A stretch of 64,000 bases of DNA from Bipolaris cookei (GCA_002286855.1 NRSV01000080.1:1-64000), one strand, 5' to 3'. Counted from the first letter of the stretch, positions 10,959-22,514 are shown. A program made the numbers and translations. Notes: generated by a model from the letters alone, not told the origin.

Positions 10959-12143
10959 GATGGTGGTGATGATGATGATGATGTCAGAGTGACTAGCGAC
11001 TTTCAGATGGTGGGGGGTTGTGGGTAAGCTGGTGGTATGATAGTGAATAGTACAGGTAGTGGGGAATGCAGACGTAGGCGATCAAAAGGCTCTGCAGCTG
11101 TCGGGGTACTTAAAAGGGGAGCTCGCAGGCAAGCCATAAGAGAGGGGAGATGTAGCTTGCTGCCCGCAGCCTTGGTTGCGGGGCACCCGCCTACTTGACC
11201 CCTGCATATCCACAATACCCAACACCAGGGTCAGGCGCCTACCGTCATCTTGCATCGAGTGAGACCACCGTGGTGCCATCCCACCACCGACGTGATCTTC
11301 GCTGCGGCTGACTGCGGCCATGCCCGTGCACTGAGGCAATGGGGGTTGCATGCGCATGCGACTTGGTCTTTTGCTTTTGAGGCACTCAGTCTCAACAAGT
11401 GACGTGGGGGGGGGGGCAGTATGCGCATGCATCAGGCAGCATGTTTGGGGACGGCTTCTGATCAACACTCGTAATGCGCGTGGCACATGTAACAGGCTAG
11501 TCAGCATCCACATCCCGCTCTCTGTTTCGACTTGCCTTGACGTGGGAGAAAATAGAAACACTCTCTTCTGGTGCCAAATTGAAGGAAATTAAAAAAAAGG
11601 AAATCAATGCTTTGACACAGTTTCTAGCTTCCCATGCACGCATATCTGTAACCATTTGCTAGACACCCTGTGCAATGCTGAGATAGCATGTTGTGTCCGG
11701 CTACTCATACATGTCTCTGCTGCCTGCGACAAGACCATCACTTGGAGCAGGCTTACATCAACGTGCTTTGTAAGAACCACATGGTCAACCCCATATCCGT
11801 AGTACGACAACAGCAACGGCAGCGTAGAGATCAGCATCAAGTCAAAGCGGCATCAGCTATAGGACATCAGACCAAATCATTTTCTCATTAAATATGGACA
11901 GACCACGCTATAAACTACCTGTCCCATGATTATTCGCGAGCCTCCGACTCCGTTGGCGACAGGCTTGATTACTGAAGAGAGATGCTATCGAAAAGAATAT
12001 GAAGAGGAATATATACCGCCGAGTTTTTTTTTGAATCATCGAAACTAGTCCAGGTCCTCATGAACTTGTACTTGAGGTGAAACATGCTTGTCTGGGCAAT
12101 CTTATGGAAGTTGCTTGAAGTATCCAGTGTTGACAGTATACGC
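10959..12143. other. intergenic region between RPEL gene and opsin
   Basis: It contains the promoter of the RPEL gene and the 3' flank of the opsin. A run of ATC/GAT trinucleotides at about 10965-10984 sits just before the RPEL start. Only short chance frames are present. Confidence 0.5.
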
Positions 12144-13233
12144 TTAGGCACCGTCATCCTCACCGATGCGGATAGCACCATCACGGCTGAGACCATTGGC
12201 CCAGAAGCCGTTGAGCTCAGCATCGCTCTCGCGCATGTTGGCGTGGACAATGAGGAGCCAGGCACCGAAGACAGCCTTGGCGAGAACGTCGAGAACGGCG
12301 TAGGCAATGATCTCGGTGTCAACGCTGACCTTGCGGGCACCATCAGCAATACCCCAGACACTGTATAGTATTAGTATGAAGTATAGTGCTTTAGCGGGAC
12401 AGTAGGCACTTACATGGGATAGGCAGTCCAGAGAATGGCGGTGTAGGCAGAGATGTAAACGAAGAAGTTGCGGAGCTTCTCGCCCTTGGCGTTGGCATTG
12501 GCTCCACCGTTGAGACCCAAGTGCCAAAAGACAAAGATGAAGGAAATGCAAGAGATGGTGTACCAGCCCCACTTCTGAGGAGTGCCCTCGGAGCCGAAAG
12601 CAGCGAAGAGACCAGTCAGAACCATGAAAATATCGGCAACAATCATCATGATCAGGTGTCCACCGGCCATGCCAGCAAGGAGACCGAGATCGAGGAGCAG
12701 GAGAGGAGTGGTGATGGTCCAGTCGACGTAACGAGCCCAGTAGACCTCACGGTAGGTGGTGGTGAAGGTGTCGGGAACGTGGTCGTGCTGCTCACGCTCA
12801 ACAATCTTGGTCAGAGTAACACCGTGGGCGGTGGCCATGGCGAAGTATGAGAGAGCAGCAGTCAGAGTGATGATGGTGGTGATGACATGGTAGAGGCGCT
12901 TGTTCTATGCATGTGTTAGACATGGTAATGATGAAGAATTGAGTCTGTAGCTCTGTAATGCTCCAGATTGCTACGTGTTATGGCAATCGAGACCGTCTAA
13001 AGCTAGTCTGACGGGTTGCAACGTACCAAGGGGACATTCCATGACATGAAAGTGAAAGCACCAGAGGCAACCAACATGATGGCAAAGACCACCCAGAGGA
13101 CCTTCTGTCCGGCATCACCAGCAACCTGGTAGATAGGCTCGTCTCCAGGCACGACGGAGGGGATGGGTGCAACAGAGGCAGCAGCTGGAAGCGCTGCCGT
13201 CTGCAAGACTTCTTCAAACTTGTCGACAAGCAT
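12144..13233 (-). CDS. microbial rhodopsin, proton-pump type
   Basis: Three exons, 13233-13027, 12904-12414 and 12360-12144, give 304 residues with seven helices. Key residues can be placed on bacteriorhodopsin: Arg127 (R82), Asp130 (D85, Schiff-base acceptor), Thr134 (T89), Asp141 (D96, proton donor), Asp257 (D212) and Lys261 (K216, retinal attachment) within VLDVLAK. An Asp-Thr-Asp set is what outward light-driven proton pumps such as the Leptosphaeria rhodopsin have, unlike NOP-1-type or ORP proteins that lack the donor or lysine. So the likely role is light-driven proton export across a membrane with retinal bound to Lys261. The N-terminal 40 residues are polar. No carotenoid or retinal synthesis gene is beside it here, unlike the Fusarium car cluster. 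The leader carries TTGGGR repeats, and a TATAA-like site on the minus strand lies near 13371-13375. Confidence 0.97.
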
Positions 13234-15327
13234 GATCGACGGTGTTCTTGGTTGTTGGGATTGGGATTGGGGTTGGGATTGGACAAATTTACAGAAACCT
13301 GTCTGTGGTGGAGGATGGCCGGTAGGTGAGAGGACAGTAGGATTGACTGGCAGCCAGAGATGAAGCAGAGTTATAAAGAGGAGAAGGCAGGCAGCTACAC
13401 GGTCACCTGTTGGAGCTGCGGCAGGAGCTATTCAAACCGGGAGTCGAGACGTCATCGCCCCTCACAGTGGGCCGCTACGATTGGTTCCCGCTCTGTGCGG
13501 GTTATGTGCACAGGGATGCGCGAACACCAGCCTTGCGTCTCTACGGTTTGGCATGAGGGGCTGGTTGGCAGGCAGAGACGCTCGCCCGGCTGGTAGTGGT
13601 ATGTAAGTATTGCTTGACACGCTGTCGAGCTATTGGCAAGACAGCTCCTGTCGACTGCCTCTACAGCTGCCACAGCATGGCCAGACAGCGAGCAGCTTAC
13701 CCTCTGTCTCGCTCTCCCACACAGCAGGTACACTTTGGTACATCATCGATGCAGCATGCCGCCAAGCAGCGCAGCCATGTTACCCCACAACTGATTGTCT
13801 GTGCAAGCCATTCCGTCGGTTGCCCGGGCGTCCATGCCCCCTCACAAAACCGGTTTCATGTACCGCCGATGGGGATTAACTTCTCGATGAGCCTGCGCAC
13901 TCTGCCTTGCCAATCTTGCCAATCGTCTCAACACCCGCCCTCGATCGCCTCGATGCTTCCTAGTGCCCTGCCATCGCCGCCCAAGTGCCGTCTTTGTCAT
14001 TTGCAACGTCTGTCCTGGCCCTCAGCCTATGAGTCGTCGCAATCCCCGCAGTCTTCCCCAACTGCCAATATACTGTAGCTGTTCCTCGCGCTGGCTCGAC
14101 GTGGTGTGATCTGCTCGATACTCCATGTACGATGTTGTGTACATGTGAGCGCTACTGAAGCAGAAGCGCCGAGCAGGCTCCGAAATGCGGGTACCCTGGT
14201 GTACCCTCAGCCTCATCCTACCCTAGACCTCGAACCATCTGCACACTCACCCGCCAGACTCCGGTCTTTCCGACAACGCCGCAAATAAAAAGGAAACAAG
14301 GCTGCCACGTGGATGCGTCGAAGAGAAGTACATTCCCATTGGGATCCCCTTCGGCCACACAGATCAATACTGGCCACAAACCGCCCGTATGCGCCTACAT
14401 ACATGGACGCAAAGCATCCCTATGTACCATGTACGTGTTCGACAGTCGACAGCAGTGTTCGTTACTACTACGAACAAGCAATATACGAACCAGCGGGATG
14501 GCGACTGCCAAACAGTACTGTAACGTTCGTCTTCTCGGTGCAAGAACCGAATGGGGGTGCGCCGGCGGAGAAGGTTCATGAGTATAGAAAAATCTGTTCC
14601 AGGAGTGGGCCTGTTGAGCCATCTCCAAAAGTACAGAAAGAGCATGGTTGCTGACTAACATTGTGGCTACCTCGCTGTGGCTGGAGAATATAGCTGCGCC
14701 ACTTTCATCACCACCATTTTATCAGGGTCCTTGTGCACCTTGTGCAACCAGAGTTCTGACTCCTACAGTACTATAATAGCCTTTTTACGTATCCTAGAAA
14801 AGGTCGAAAGCATGGCGCTCATGAATTGTGTGGGATGCTCGACGCCACAGCGGCGCATGTATGGTGTTTCAATGACATTCTTCTCCCTAGCGGCCCATCA
14901 GGGTCCTCACGTTTACGCCCTTATGGTATTATGGTCCGCCTCGGTGCCGCGTTTCTCCAGCTACCAAGCCTTAATAAGAGACCTCAAGCATCGTATCGCC
15001 ATCACGGTGCTTGTTTTTTTCCAACCAGAATTCATATATAGTGCTTGTCGCTTTCAAAGACCGACAAGATACACATTGCCGAGCCACTGCCGAGCCTTGG
15101 TGCATAGTCAAGCTCATCTACAGCTTCCTTATTGGAGCTTATCTCTCTTTCCTGGACCCTCGCGACGGCTTTTGGTCACTGGCAACCATAGTTCGAGTAC
15201 ATCGACTTTTTCGGTGGTTTTCTCTCTTATATATATTACACTTTCTCCGACCCATCTCTCCTAAGACTTCTTTACCTATTTGGACGGCCATATCTCAAGA
15301 TTCTTTCAGCACACAAAACACGACATC
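13234..15327. other. 2.1-kb divergent promoter region, opsin and ZIP genes
   Basis: The opsin leaves to the left and the ZIP transporter to the right. Short overlapping frames on both strands carry no family signature. I did not find a clear zinc-response (Zap1-type) or light-response element. No RNA gene was seen. Confidence 0.5.
13255..13282 (+). repeat. TTGGGR short tandem repeat in opsin leader
   Basis: Four full hexamers TTGGGA/TTGGGG plus a partial one. On the opsin's own strand this is a CCCAA-rich tract 22-49 bases before the ATG. Confidence 0.8.
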
Positions 15328-16499
15328 ATGTCTTCCTGTGAAGGCTCCAACGGATATGACGGGCGCATGGGTGTCCGCATTTCATCCATTTTCGTCATCC
15401 TTGTGGCATCTACCTTTGGTCAGTTTGTCAAGAATGTTTGCAGGTCCAACAACGCTAACGACATACAGGTGCCGTTTTCCCGGTAATGGCAAAACGTAGC
15501 AGACACAAACTGGTGCCAAATTGGGTCTTCTTCATCGCAAAATACTTCGGATCCGGAGTCATCATTGCGACTGCATTCATCCACCTTCTTGCGCCAGCAA
15601 ACGAAGCATTAAGCAATGAATGCTTGACTGGCGTCATCACAAAGTACCCCTGGCCAGAAGGCATCGCCCTTATGACCGTATTTCTCATGTTCTTCCTCGA
15701 GCTCATGACGATGCGCTACGGCAACTTTGGCAGCGGCCACCAACACGACGCCAGCCACACTCACGCAGCTATCCCGCAATCCAAGGTCGGTAGCAACAAC
15801 AGCATGGACGAGAGCAAAGGCCATGACATTGAAGCCGCCGCTCGCAACCCCAGCATCCGCGGCAACGATCACCTCGGACACCAGCGCCAACACGATGCTA
15901 GCGGCGAGTACAAATCCGACGACCACGAGCACCGCAGCTTCGTCCCCAACGACTACGCCGCCCAGCTCACCGCCGTCTTCATCCTCGAATTCGGTGTCGT
16001 TTTCCACTCCATCTTCATCGGACTCACCCTCGCTGTCGCGGGCGACGAATTCACCACGCTCTACATCGTACTAGTCTTCCACCAAATGTTCGAGGGCCTC
16101 GGTCTGGGCTCCCGTCTCGCCGAAGTCTCCTGGCCCGCTTCCAAGCGCTGGACCCCCTACTTTCTCGGCGTCGGTTATGGGCTCTCCACCCCGATTGCTA
16201 TTGCTATTGGTCTTGGTGTCCGTCATTCGTTTGCTCCAGAGTCCCATACTACGCTTCTTTCAAACGGTATCTTTGATTCTATCAGTGCGGGTATTTTGAT
16301 TTATACCGGCCTGGTGGAGCTCATGGCGCATGAGTTTATGTTTAGCCCTTATATGCAGAATGGGCCTGTTAGCAGGACACTCAAGGCGTTTGGGCTTATG
16401 ATGCTTGGTGCTGGTAAGTTTGCATTCTTTGAGTTTGAGCGGGGCAATTTGCTAATATTTTGACTAGGTTTGATGGCTCTTCTCGGTTACTGGGCTTAG
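15328..16499 (+). CDS. ZIP-family zinc transporter
   Basis: Exons 15328-15418, 15469-16413 and 16468-16499 give 355 residues. The first junction makes STFGAVFPVMAKRS and the last adds LMALLGYWA, the usual end of fungal Zrt1/2-like proteins. Eight membrane helices are expected. The fourth and fifth carry HSIFIGLTLAVAG and HQMFEGLGLGSRLAE, whose His, Glu and Gly line the metal path. A long loop between helices 3 and 4 is rich in His (HQHDASHTH and HEHRSF-like patches), as in zinc importers of the plasma membrane. Family and topology are secure. Zinc as the main substrate is the family norm, though iron or manganese cannot be excluded. The last coding exon is only 32 bases, easily missed by automated gene calling. 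Confidence 0.95.
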
Positions 16500-17494
16500 A
16501 TATACTTTTATCAGCTCTTTTCCTTGTTTTCGGTTTAATGATTTAATGCGTATGAAGGGGGGTAGGGCATGATTGGTCATTTTTTTTATATACCCATAGT
16601 TCAGGCCAGCTATTCTGGTACTATAATCCATGTGGATGTATAATAGACGTATACTAGCCGAACATGGAATAAAAATGACATTATGACCCCTAGTTGCACC
16701 CGTGTGCCTTGGTGACGTCGACTAAGAGTAAACCTTGCTTGTTTCAAACATCACACATGAATACCCAATAGTATGCACAATACTTTGTATTCCCCAAACC
16801 TATGTATTTGCCTAAAATCAAAAAAAGTAAAAATATGTGGGGAGGGGGGGGAGAGGGGGTTCTGAGATCCATAAAAAGATCATCACTGTAGAGGAGTAGG
16901 GGTATCATAAAACCACAGCACACAAAGTTTCGAAGCCAAGCAAAAAGCATGGCGAAGGGGCGCCTATTTATAGACCAAAATATGCAACAAACAAACGAAG
17001 ATGACGACGCTCCTCATCTTCTTCGCCTCCCCCCTTCCTTTCTTCTTTCCGTCCATCTCCACGTGAACATGGTCTCGAGTCTATGCTGACGTATTTTGGA
17101 TGAATGAGCAAAAGATAATAATGAGCAGGCCGTAGTTCAGACATTAAAGTGAACGAGTATAGACGGCCAGAGAGAAAGAAAAAAAGAGAAAGGAACCCCG
17201 GCGAATCGAATTTTTTTGTCTTTCTTGAGACAGAACAGAGGAGAAGAACAATATACTTGGGGCGGCCGTATAAGTGCAACAAAACAAAACAAAACGAAAC
17301 AAAGGAAACGGTCGTAGGACATCGAAATCGCATTCGACGTGATATGCCAATTTACGCCAAGGGGGTAATACAGACCTGTATCCTTTCTAGTTGATAAACG
17401 CCAAGTTTGAATGCAACAAAAATGTAATGGGGGTATGTATGCGTCTATGCGCAGTGACAAGGAGAAGAAAATAGGAAATGGGTAATCAGTTTTT
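16500..17494. other. convergent 3' flanks
   Basis: The ZIP gene and the acidic coiled-coil gene end towards each other. The region is AT-rich with G-rich (16841-16860) and A-rich tracts. No gene was recognised. Confidence 0.5.
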
Positions 17495-19720
17495 TTACGA
17501 TGCTTCCAAAGCATCGATTGAGGCGTGGAGATGCCTGATGCGCTCCTCAAAGGGAGAGCCGAGTGGTGTGAGATCCTCGTGAGGCTTCAGGCTTGAGTCT
17601 CGGTATGATACCCACTGGCCAGGGAGCTTGGGGCGAAACTCTTTGACGGGGCTGGTAGATTTACCTTGGCTGTCTACGGTGGAAGACGTTGCTGTGGAAT
17701 CTTTGTTGCTCCGTCGGATATGTTCTGATCCGTCAAAATGCACCCCGCTGTCACGATCAACCATGCGGTTAGTTTCTGGGAAGAATGGCGAGTCCAACGC
17801 GTCCATGGTGTTTTGAAGCGGATTCCAAGGACTCAGAAGACCCCTGGATTCCTCAGTGTCAGTAACTTCGTTGTCATCTTCCGAAATGAGTACACGGCCG
17901 CCTAGCTTGACGTCGCTAACGTTGACCTTGTACTCTAGTGCCTTATGGCCGTCTTTGATCAGCTGCTCTGTCCATCCCAAGCATTTTCTCAAGCTCTGGT
18001 TCATCTTTTGGCTGTCGTTTAGCATCTCACGATGCTTCGAGAGGTCAAGCTGGAGGCGCTTCTGATCTCGTGAACGATGCGCTTCATCCCGCTCTAGTTG
18101 AGCACTAGGACTCAATGCACTATCATCGAGTGAAGAATCGCTGCTCTCAGGTTCCTCTTCCTCTTCCTCCTCTTCGTCTTCCGGCATCCCTTCCTCTTCG
18201 GACATATCCGAAAGGTCACCCAGACTACTAGCACCAATGGCAGAGGTCTCATCATGTGAGCTAATGGCGTCTGCAGAGAAGTGCCCAGCTCGACTCATGC
18301 GGCGGAAGCGCCTGATCTCAGCCTTTTGCTTGCGCACCTCTTTCTCCAACGACCTGTTGATGGCAAGAAGCGACGAGTTGCTGATTTCGAGATCCAGGAC
18401 TTTTCGTTCCCTTCGTGCATTTGCTGCAAGCTCGTTCATCACCTCTAGCGCAGTCTTGGTGTCGTTGCTTCTTGTCGGACTTGCTGATTTGGGAGAATTA
18501 AGCGGGGAGAAGGCGGTGTAGCGTGGAGAAGCTGAAACGGGGTTATCAGGCGGGGATGCATTGCCAGCAGCACTCTTTTCGGTATGTAGTGGGCTTGGGG
18601 TCATGGTGGGGGCCTCGTGGGCCGATGCCTTCCTCAGGCTGGTCACTGAGTCAATGGAGGAGAGACTGGAACTTTTGGCGTGCCCTCCTCGTTTGATCAT
18701 CGAAGCAGTGCTTGATCTGCGTCTGTTCACATCGGAAGCGTCTGAGGTGTTTGATCCACCGAGAATGGCCATGGGCGTACTGCTTGTGCTCGCCGAGGTT
18801 CTTCTGCTCAACGCTGGTCTGACCTGAGAGGCTCCTTTGCGGTACGAGAGATGTGCCCAATCCTTGGTGGGAGAGGGCGGCCGGAGAGAGGGCCCATGGG
18901 GGGCTGCAGGTGGTGGTAGTGGCTCGGGCGAGGTAGCAATGGGTGGCGGGGTGAGGATGGGCGGGCGGTCTCTCGACTCAGCAATAGAGTCTGCGTGGAA
19001 GAACTTGGATTCTGAGGGGGCTCTCCCTAAGGAAGATGAAGGTGGAGACGGCACGTTGTGAGACGGGCTCTCGTCTTGTCGGCCATCGGCATAAAAGAAG
19101 GTGGGCGTCTTCTTGACGGGTGCTGGGGCAGGCGCGGGTTGGTCGTGCGGGCGGGCGTCATTGGCGTGGAAGAATAAGGAGGAAGTATCTCTCCTGGATC
19201 CAGTGTCGGATGGCGCGTAGTTGTACATGCTGGCTACGGGGGCCCGGGGCGTGGGCGCGGCATGACTGGTCGGTCCAGGGGTACTGCGTGGTCGTGCAGT
19301 ACCTCCACTGCTCCTTCCAACAGCGCTGTGGCTGCTGCTGATGGTGCTGTGGTGGTCGCGGTGCGGAAAATCGACAGTAGAGCTCGGGCGTGAGTTTGTT
19401 GGGGTAGCATTGGGCGTCGTGGAAGCGCTGTCTACGCCGCCGCGCGACTTGCGTGACGAGGTGCGCGGCGTGACACTGGTGGTGAGGAAGGCCTTGGCAG
19501 GCGTGCCGCTGTCGACTGCAGAGGCGGCGACATGAGGCCTTGTGGGAGCACCGGTGCTGGTACGGGCAGTGCGTGTGCTCGAGGAGCTGACGGTGGAGGA
19601 GGCGGACGAGGCAACGGCCAGCCTCGGGGTCAAGGGCGTCTTCGCAGGAGCAGGTCGGGTACTAGCGAGCGTCGGCTTCAGCGGCCGTGGGTTATTGCGG
19701 TCGGTTCGTTCGATGGGCAT
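17495..19720 (-). CDS. acidic coiled-coil protein, mostly disordered
   Basis: A single exon of 741 residues if translation starts at the ATG at 19720-19718. The frame is open a little further, to about 19857, but only with a TTG, so a small upstream exon is possible. The first 420 residues are low-complexity, rich in Ser, Pro, Thr and Arg. Near 420-480 there is a clear coiled coil (ELAANARRERKVLDLEISNS, then SLLAINRSLEKEVRKQKAEI), followed by an acidic block of about 15 Glu/Asp residues and a second helical stretch starting with SAQLERDEAHRSRDQKRLQL. The last 150 residues are again polar. I do not recognise a named family. Nothing shows a membrane segment or a catalytic motif. It is transcribed away from the polymerase kappa gene. 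Confidence 0.85.
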   Translation of the reverse strand: MPIERTDRNNPRPLKPTLASTRPAPAKTPLTPRLAVASSASSTVSSSSTRTARTSTGAPTRPHVAASAVDSGTPAKAFLTTSVTPRTSSRKSRGGVDSASTTPNATPTNSRPSSTVDFPHRDHHSTISSSHSAVGRSSGGTARPRSTPGPTSHAAPTPRAPVASMYNYAPSDTGSRRDTSSLFFHANDARPHDQPAPAPAPVKKTPTFFYADGRQDESPSHNVPSPPSSSLGRAPSESKFFHADSIAESRDRPPILTPPPIATSPEPLPPPAAPHGPSLRPPSPTKDWAHLSYRKGASQVRPALSRRTSASTSSTPMAILGGSNTSDASDVNRRRSSTASMIKRGGHAKSSSLSSIDSVTSLRKASAHEAPTMTPSPLHTEKSAAGNASPPDNPVSASPRYTAFSPLNSPKSASPTRSNDTKTALEVMNELAANARRERKVLDLEISNSSLLAINRSLEKEVRKQKAEIRRFRRMSRAGHFSADAISSHDETSAIGASSLGDLSDMSEEEGMPEDEEEEEEEEPESSDSSLDDSALSPSAQLERDEAHRSRDQKRLQLDLSKHREMLNDSQKMNQSLRKCLGWTEQLIKDGHKALEYKVNVSDVKLGGRVLISEDDNEVTDTEESRGLLSPWNPLQNTMDALDSPFFPETNRMVDRDSGVHFDGSEHIRRSNKDSTATSSTVDSQGKSTSPVKEFRPKLPGQWVSYRDSSLKPHEDLTPLGSPFEERIRHLHASIDALEAS

Positions 19721-20338
19721 TCTCCAGGGTGGCGGGACTACAGTGTGGGATGGAGGCGGCTGGTACAGAGGGAGCTCATGGCCTGCAGGCGAAGGAGGCA
19801 ATGGGCGGGAGGCGGGCCTAAGGGCGGTGTTGATGGTGGTTGTTGATGGTTGCCGCTAGTTGGCGTGTCGGGTGTCTACAGGGTCACGACAGCCTCAGAT
19901 TTACGTGTAAGGCCCCACTTCTACAGTGGCAGCGGGTGAGGATGTAGATTGATTGGTGTTGAGCCCATGGTCAGCCGGGCGTGAACAGCAGCAAAAGAGG
20001 GGGCGTTCTGGCTCCGCTTCCGCGTCTGCGTCTGCACTGAGATGAACGACATCTGGTGGCCCTGAAAGACCCTCAAGGTTGCACGGGGCGCTAGGCCCCA
20101 ATGGGCACAAGTGGCCAGGCGCGTCATGGCCGCCCTCCGCCCTCCGTCCTCACCTCGCGTCTTAGCGGCGCCCCCGTCCTTTTCGCCCTTCCGCCAAAAT
20201 GACTCCCCACTTAATATCATGAGCAATGCTGAGCGGTGCAGGGTCGGCCCCTTCACCGACACCACATCATCTCACCTTGCTGCTGCTGACCCCCAGCATG
20301 GCCCTGGCTCCGGCGTCCAACAAGTGGCCTCAACCACC
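19721..20338. other. divergent promoter, coiled-coil gene and polymerase kappa
   Basis: About 600 bases shared by two genes leaving in opposite directions. The polymerase frame is open back to 20111 with ATGs at 20126 and 20219, so part of this stretch may be coding. No other feature was seen. Confidence 0.5.
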
Positions 20339-22171
20339 ATGACGACTCGACCCTCTCCCGAACGCCCGCTGCCTGCACGCATGCCCTCGAACGAGCACGA
20401 GTCCCTCAAGTACCATCTGCTCGGTCCCTCGCTCACAAAGGCAGGCCAGGACTCGGTTGACCAGTCAAAGGTCTCGGACATCATATACAACGCCTCAAAG
20501 GGCTCCAAGTTCTTCAACAATGAAGAGGCCAAGGACAAGAACCTCACAGACAAGATCGAGAAGATCCTGGCGAAGAGACGCCACCTCGAGAAGCTCGACT
20601 TGACCTCCGACTTGCGTAGAGCCGACGACTACATCGCCGAGCTGGAGTTGAGCAGGGATCTGACTCAGATCGTCGTCCATCTCGACTGCGATGCCTTCTA
20701 TGCCGCCGTCGAGGAGCTGGATAGACCGGAGCTCAAGGACGTTCCTTTTGCCGTAGGAAAGGGCGTGCTGACAACGTGCAACTACCACGCGAGGAAGTTT
20801 GGTTGCCGCTCGGGAATGGCAGGCTTTGTCGCCATGAAGCTTTGTCCACAGCTTATTTGCGTGCCCATGAATTTCCAAAAGTACATGGCCAAGGCAGAAG
20901 AGGTCCGTCAGGTGCTGGCGCTGTATGATCGCAACTTTGAGAGTGCCAGTTGCGACGAGGCCTATCTCAACCTCACAGAATACTGCAACGAGCATCACAT
21001 GACTGCCGAGGAAGCCGTCAGCCAAATGCGTACCAACGTCTACGAAAAGGCCAAGATCACTGTGTCTGCTGGCATCGCTGCCAATGCAAAGCTTGCCAAG
21101 ATTTGCTCCAATATAAACAAGCCCAACGGACAATTCTTGCTTCCTAGTGACAGACAGACTATCATGGAATTCATGAAGACACTGCCCACGCGAAAAGTCA
21201 ACGGCATTGGCCGTGTCTTTGAACGAGAGCTAGATGCTATAGGCGTGAAGATATGCGGTGACATCTACGCCCACAGAGCGTACCTGGCAAAGCTCTTTGG
21301 CCAGAAGGCATTTCAATTCCTCATGCAATGCTATCTGGGTCTTGGACGCACTATCATCAAACGGGCGGAAGACTATGAGCGGAAAAGCGTTGGCACCGAA
21401 ACCACCTTCAAGGAGTTGCAGTCCCCAGATGCTCTGCGCGAGAAGCTTCGTTTCGTAGCTGAAGAGCTGGAAGGCGACCTCAAGCGCACTGAATACAAAG
21501 GCAGGACTCTCTGCATCAAGATTAAACTTCACACGTACGAAGTGCACACGCGACAAGTCACACCCCCGTTTGCCGTTCACAAAGCAGAAGACTTGTACAA
21601 GTATAGCCTGCCAATACTGGAGAAGCTCATGAAAGAAATTCCAAATATGCGGTTACGACTGATGGGTCTACGGGTCACACATATCATCAGCACCAAGAAG
21701 CCTGGAATCGACTTCTTTGGCCGTGCTGCCAAGGCGTCCTCGGCCACTACCAAAAAGCCCGCGCTGAAAGAAGACGAGGAATGGGAAACTTGGCCCGAAG
21801 AGGAATTTGAAGAAGCTGCAAGACAGGAACGTAATGATGAAATGAATGAGCTTGAGAAGCTATCGCAAGAACAAGAACAACAGGACAAGGAGGCCGCCCC
21901 TAGCACACAGTGGCAATGTCCTATCTGCAACATTCCGCAGCAGCCAGACGATGCGAGTTTTAACGCGCACATTGACTTTTGTCTTTCCAAACAGACTATC
22001 AAGGAAGTGGTCAAGTCTACGGCACCGTTGCCAGCCACAGACAAGCAATCCAGCGTCCCAAAATCTATGCCCAAGAAAGGGAAGCGCGGGCGGCCAAGGA
22101 ACGAGACCTTAACTTCGGAGCAGGAAGCCCGTGAGAAGAGAAGAGCCTTCTTCTCACTAGGCAACGGATGA
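20339..22171 (+). CDS. DNA polymerase kappa (Y family, DinB type)
   Basis: A single exon. From the ATG at 20339 (CCACCATGA context) it gives 610 residues; in-frame ATGs at 20126, 20219 and 20381 are alternatives. The N-terminal clasp begins SLKYHLLGPSLTKAGQD, typical of kappa. Catalytic acids are Asp116 and Asp118 in HLDCDAFYAAVE and Asp206-Glu207 in SCDEAYLNL. Palm, fingers, thumb and little-finger regions follow in order to about residue 455, and near 527-548 is a C2HC Rad18-type ubiquitin-binding zinc finger (CPIC...HIDFC). The tail has basic KKGKRGRPR, a likely nuclear signal. The enzyme copies past minor-groove adducts in the nucleus, recruited through ubiquitinated PCNA. Baker's yeast lacks this enzyme, while many filamentous fungi keep it. 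Confidence 0.95.
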   Translation: MTTRPSPERPLPARMPSNEHESLKYHLLGPSLTKAGQDSVDQSKVSDIIYNASKGSKFFNNEEAKDKNLTDKIEKILAKRRHLEKLDLTSDLRRADDYIAELELSRDLTQIVVHLDCDAFYAAVEELDRPELKDVPFAVGKGVLTTCNYHARKFGCRSGMAGFVAMKLCPQLICVPMNFQKYMAKAEEVRQVLALYDRNFESASCDEAYLNLTEYCNEHHMTAEEAVSQMRTNVYEKAKITVSAGIAANAKLAKICSNINKPNGQFLLPSDRQTIMEFMKTLPTRKVNGIGRVFERELDAIGVKICGDIYAHRAYLAKLFGQKAFQFLMQCYLGLGRTIIKRAEDYERKSVGTETTFKELQSPDALREKLRFVAEELEGDLKRTEYKGRTLCIKIKLHTYEVHTRQVTPPFAVHKAEDLYKYSLPILEKLMKEIPNMRLRLMGLRVTHIISTKKPGIDFFGRAAKASSATTKKPALKEDEEWETWPEEEFEEAARQERNDEMNELEKLSQEQEQQDKEAAPSTQWQCPICNIPQQPDDASFNAHIDFCLSKQTIKEVVKSTAPLPATDKQSSVPKSMPKKGKRGRPRNETLTSEQEAREKRRAFFSLGNG

Positions 22172-22514
22172 TGATGATCAAACACGAAGCATACGTAGTA
22201 AAGAAATACTTCCCCAGATATTTTTAATGCATACACATACGTACACCTTTTTAGACTTTTTGTACGCCAAGAGCCTACGCTACCGCCATGAACTACTAGC
22301 CATGTTACTTTTTTTGACATAATGCCAAACCACAGATAAATATGATACTATTAAAAAGAAGCAACCAGGAAAAAGAAGGGTATCCAACATTCCGCCCCTC
22401 CCCCCCCCCCCCCCCCGAGATTAAGTACCATGTCGTATTCCACACCCACATCCACACCCCTTTCTTTTTGCCTTTTTTTTTGCCCCTGAAACAACCGGAA
22501 AGAAACCCTCGTCA
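22172..22514. other. convergent 3' flanks with a cytosine tract
   Basis: Polymerase kappa and the DUF8004-like gene end here. It contains a 17-base C run at 22400-22416. Nothing else was seen. Confidence 0.5.
22400..22416. repeat. poly(C) tract, 17 bases
   Basis: An uninterrupted run of C, preceded by a C-rich stretch from 22392. The length may vary between isolates or be a sequencing artefact. Confidence 0.85.

Noticed and set aside
12144..16499. Opsin and zinc transporter as a functional cluster
   Set aside because: They only share a divergent 2.1-kb region; no common element or pathway is visible.
20495..21133. 212-codon frame antisense to polymerase kappa
   Set aside because: Shadow of the strongly conserved polymerase gene; no recognisable product.
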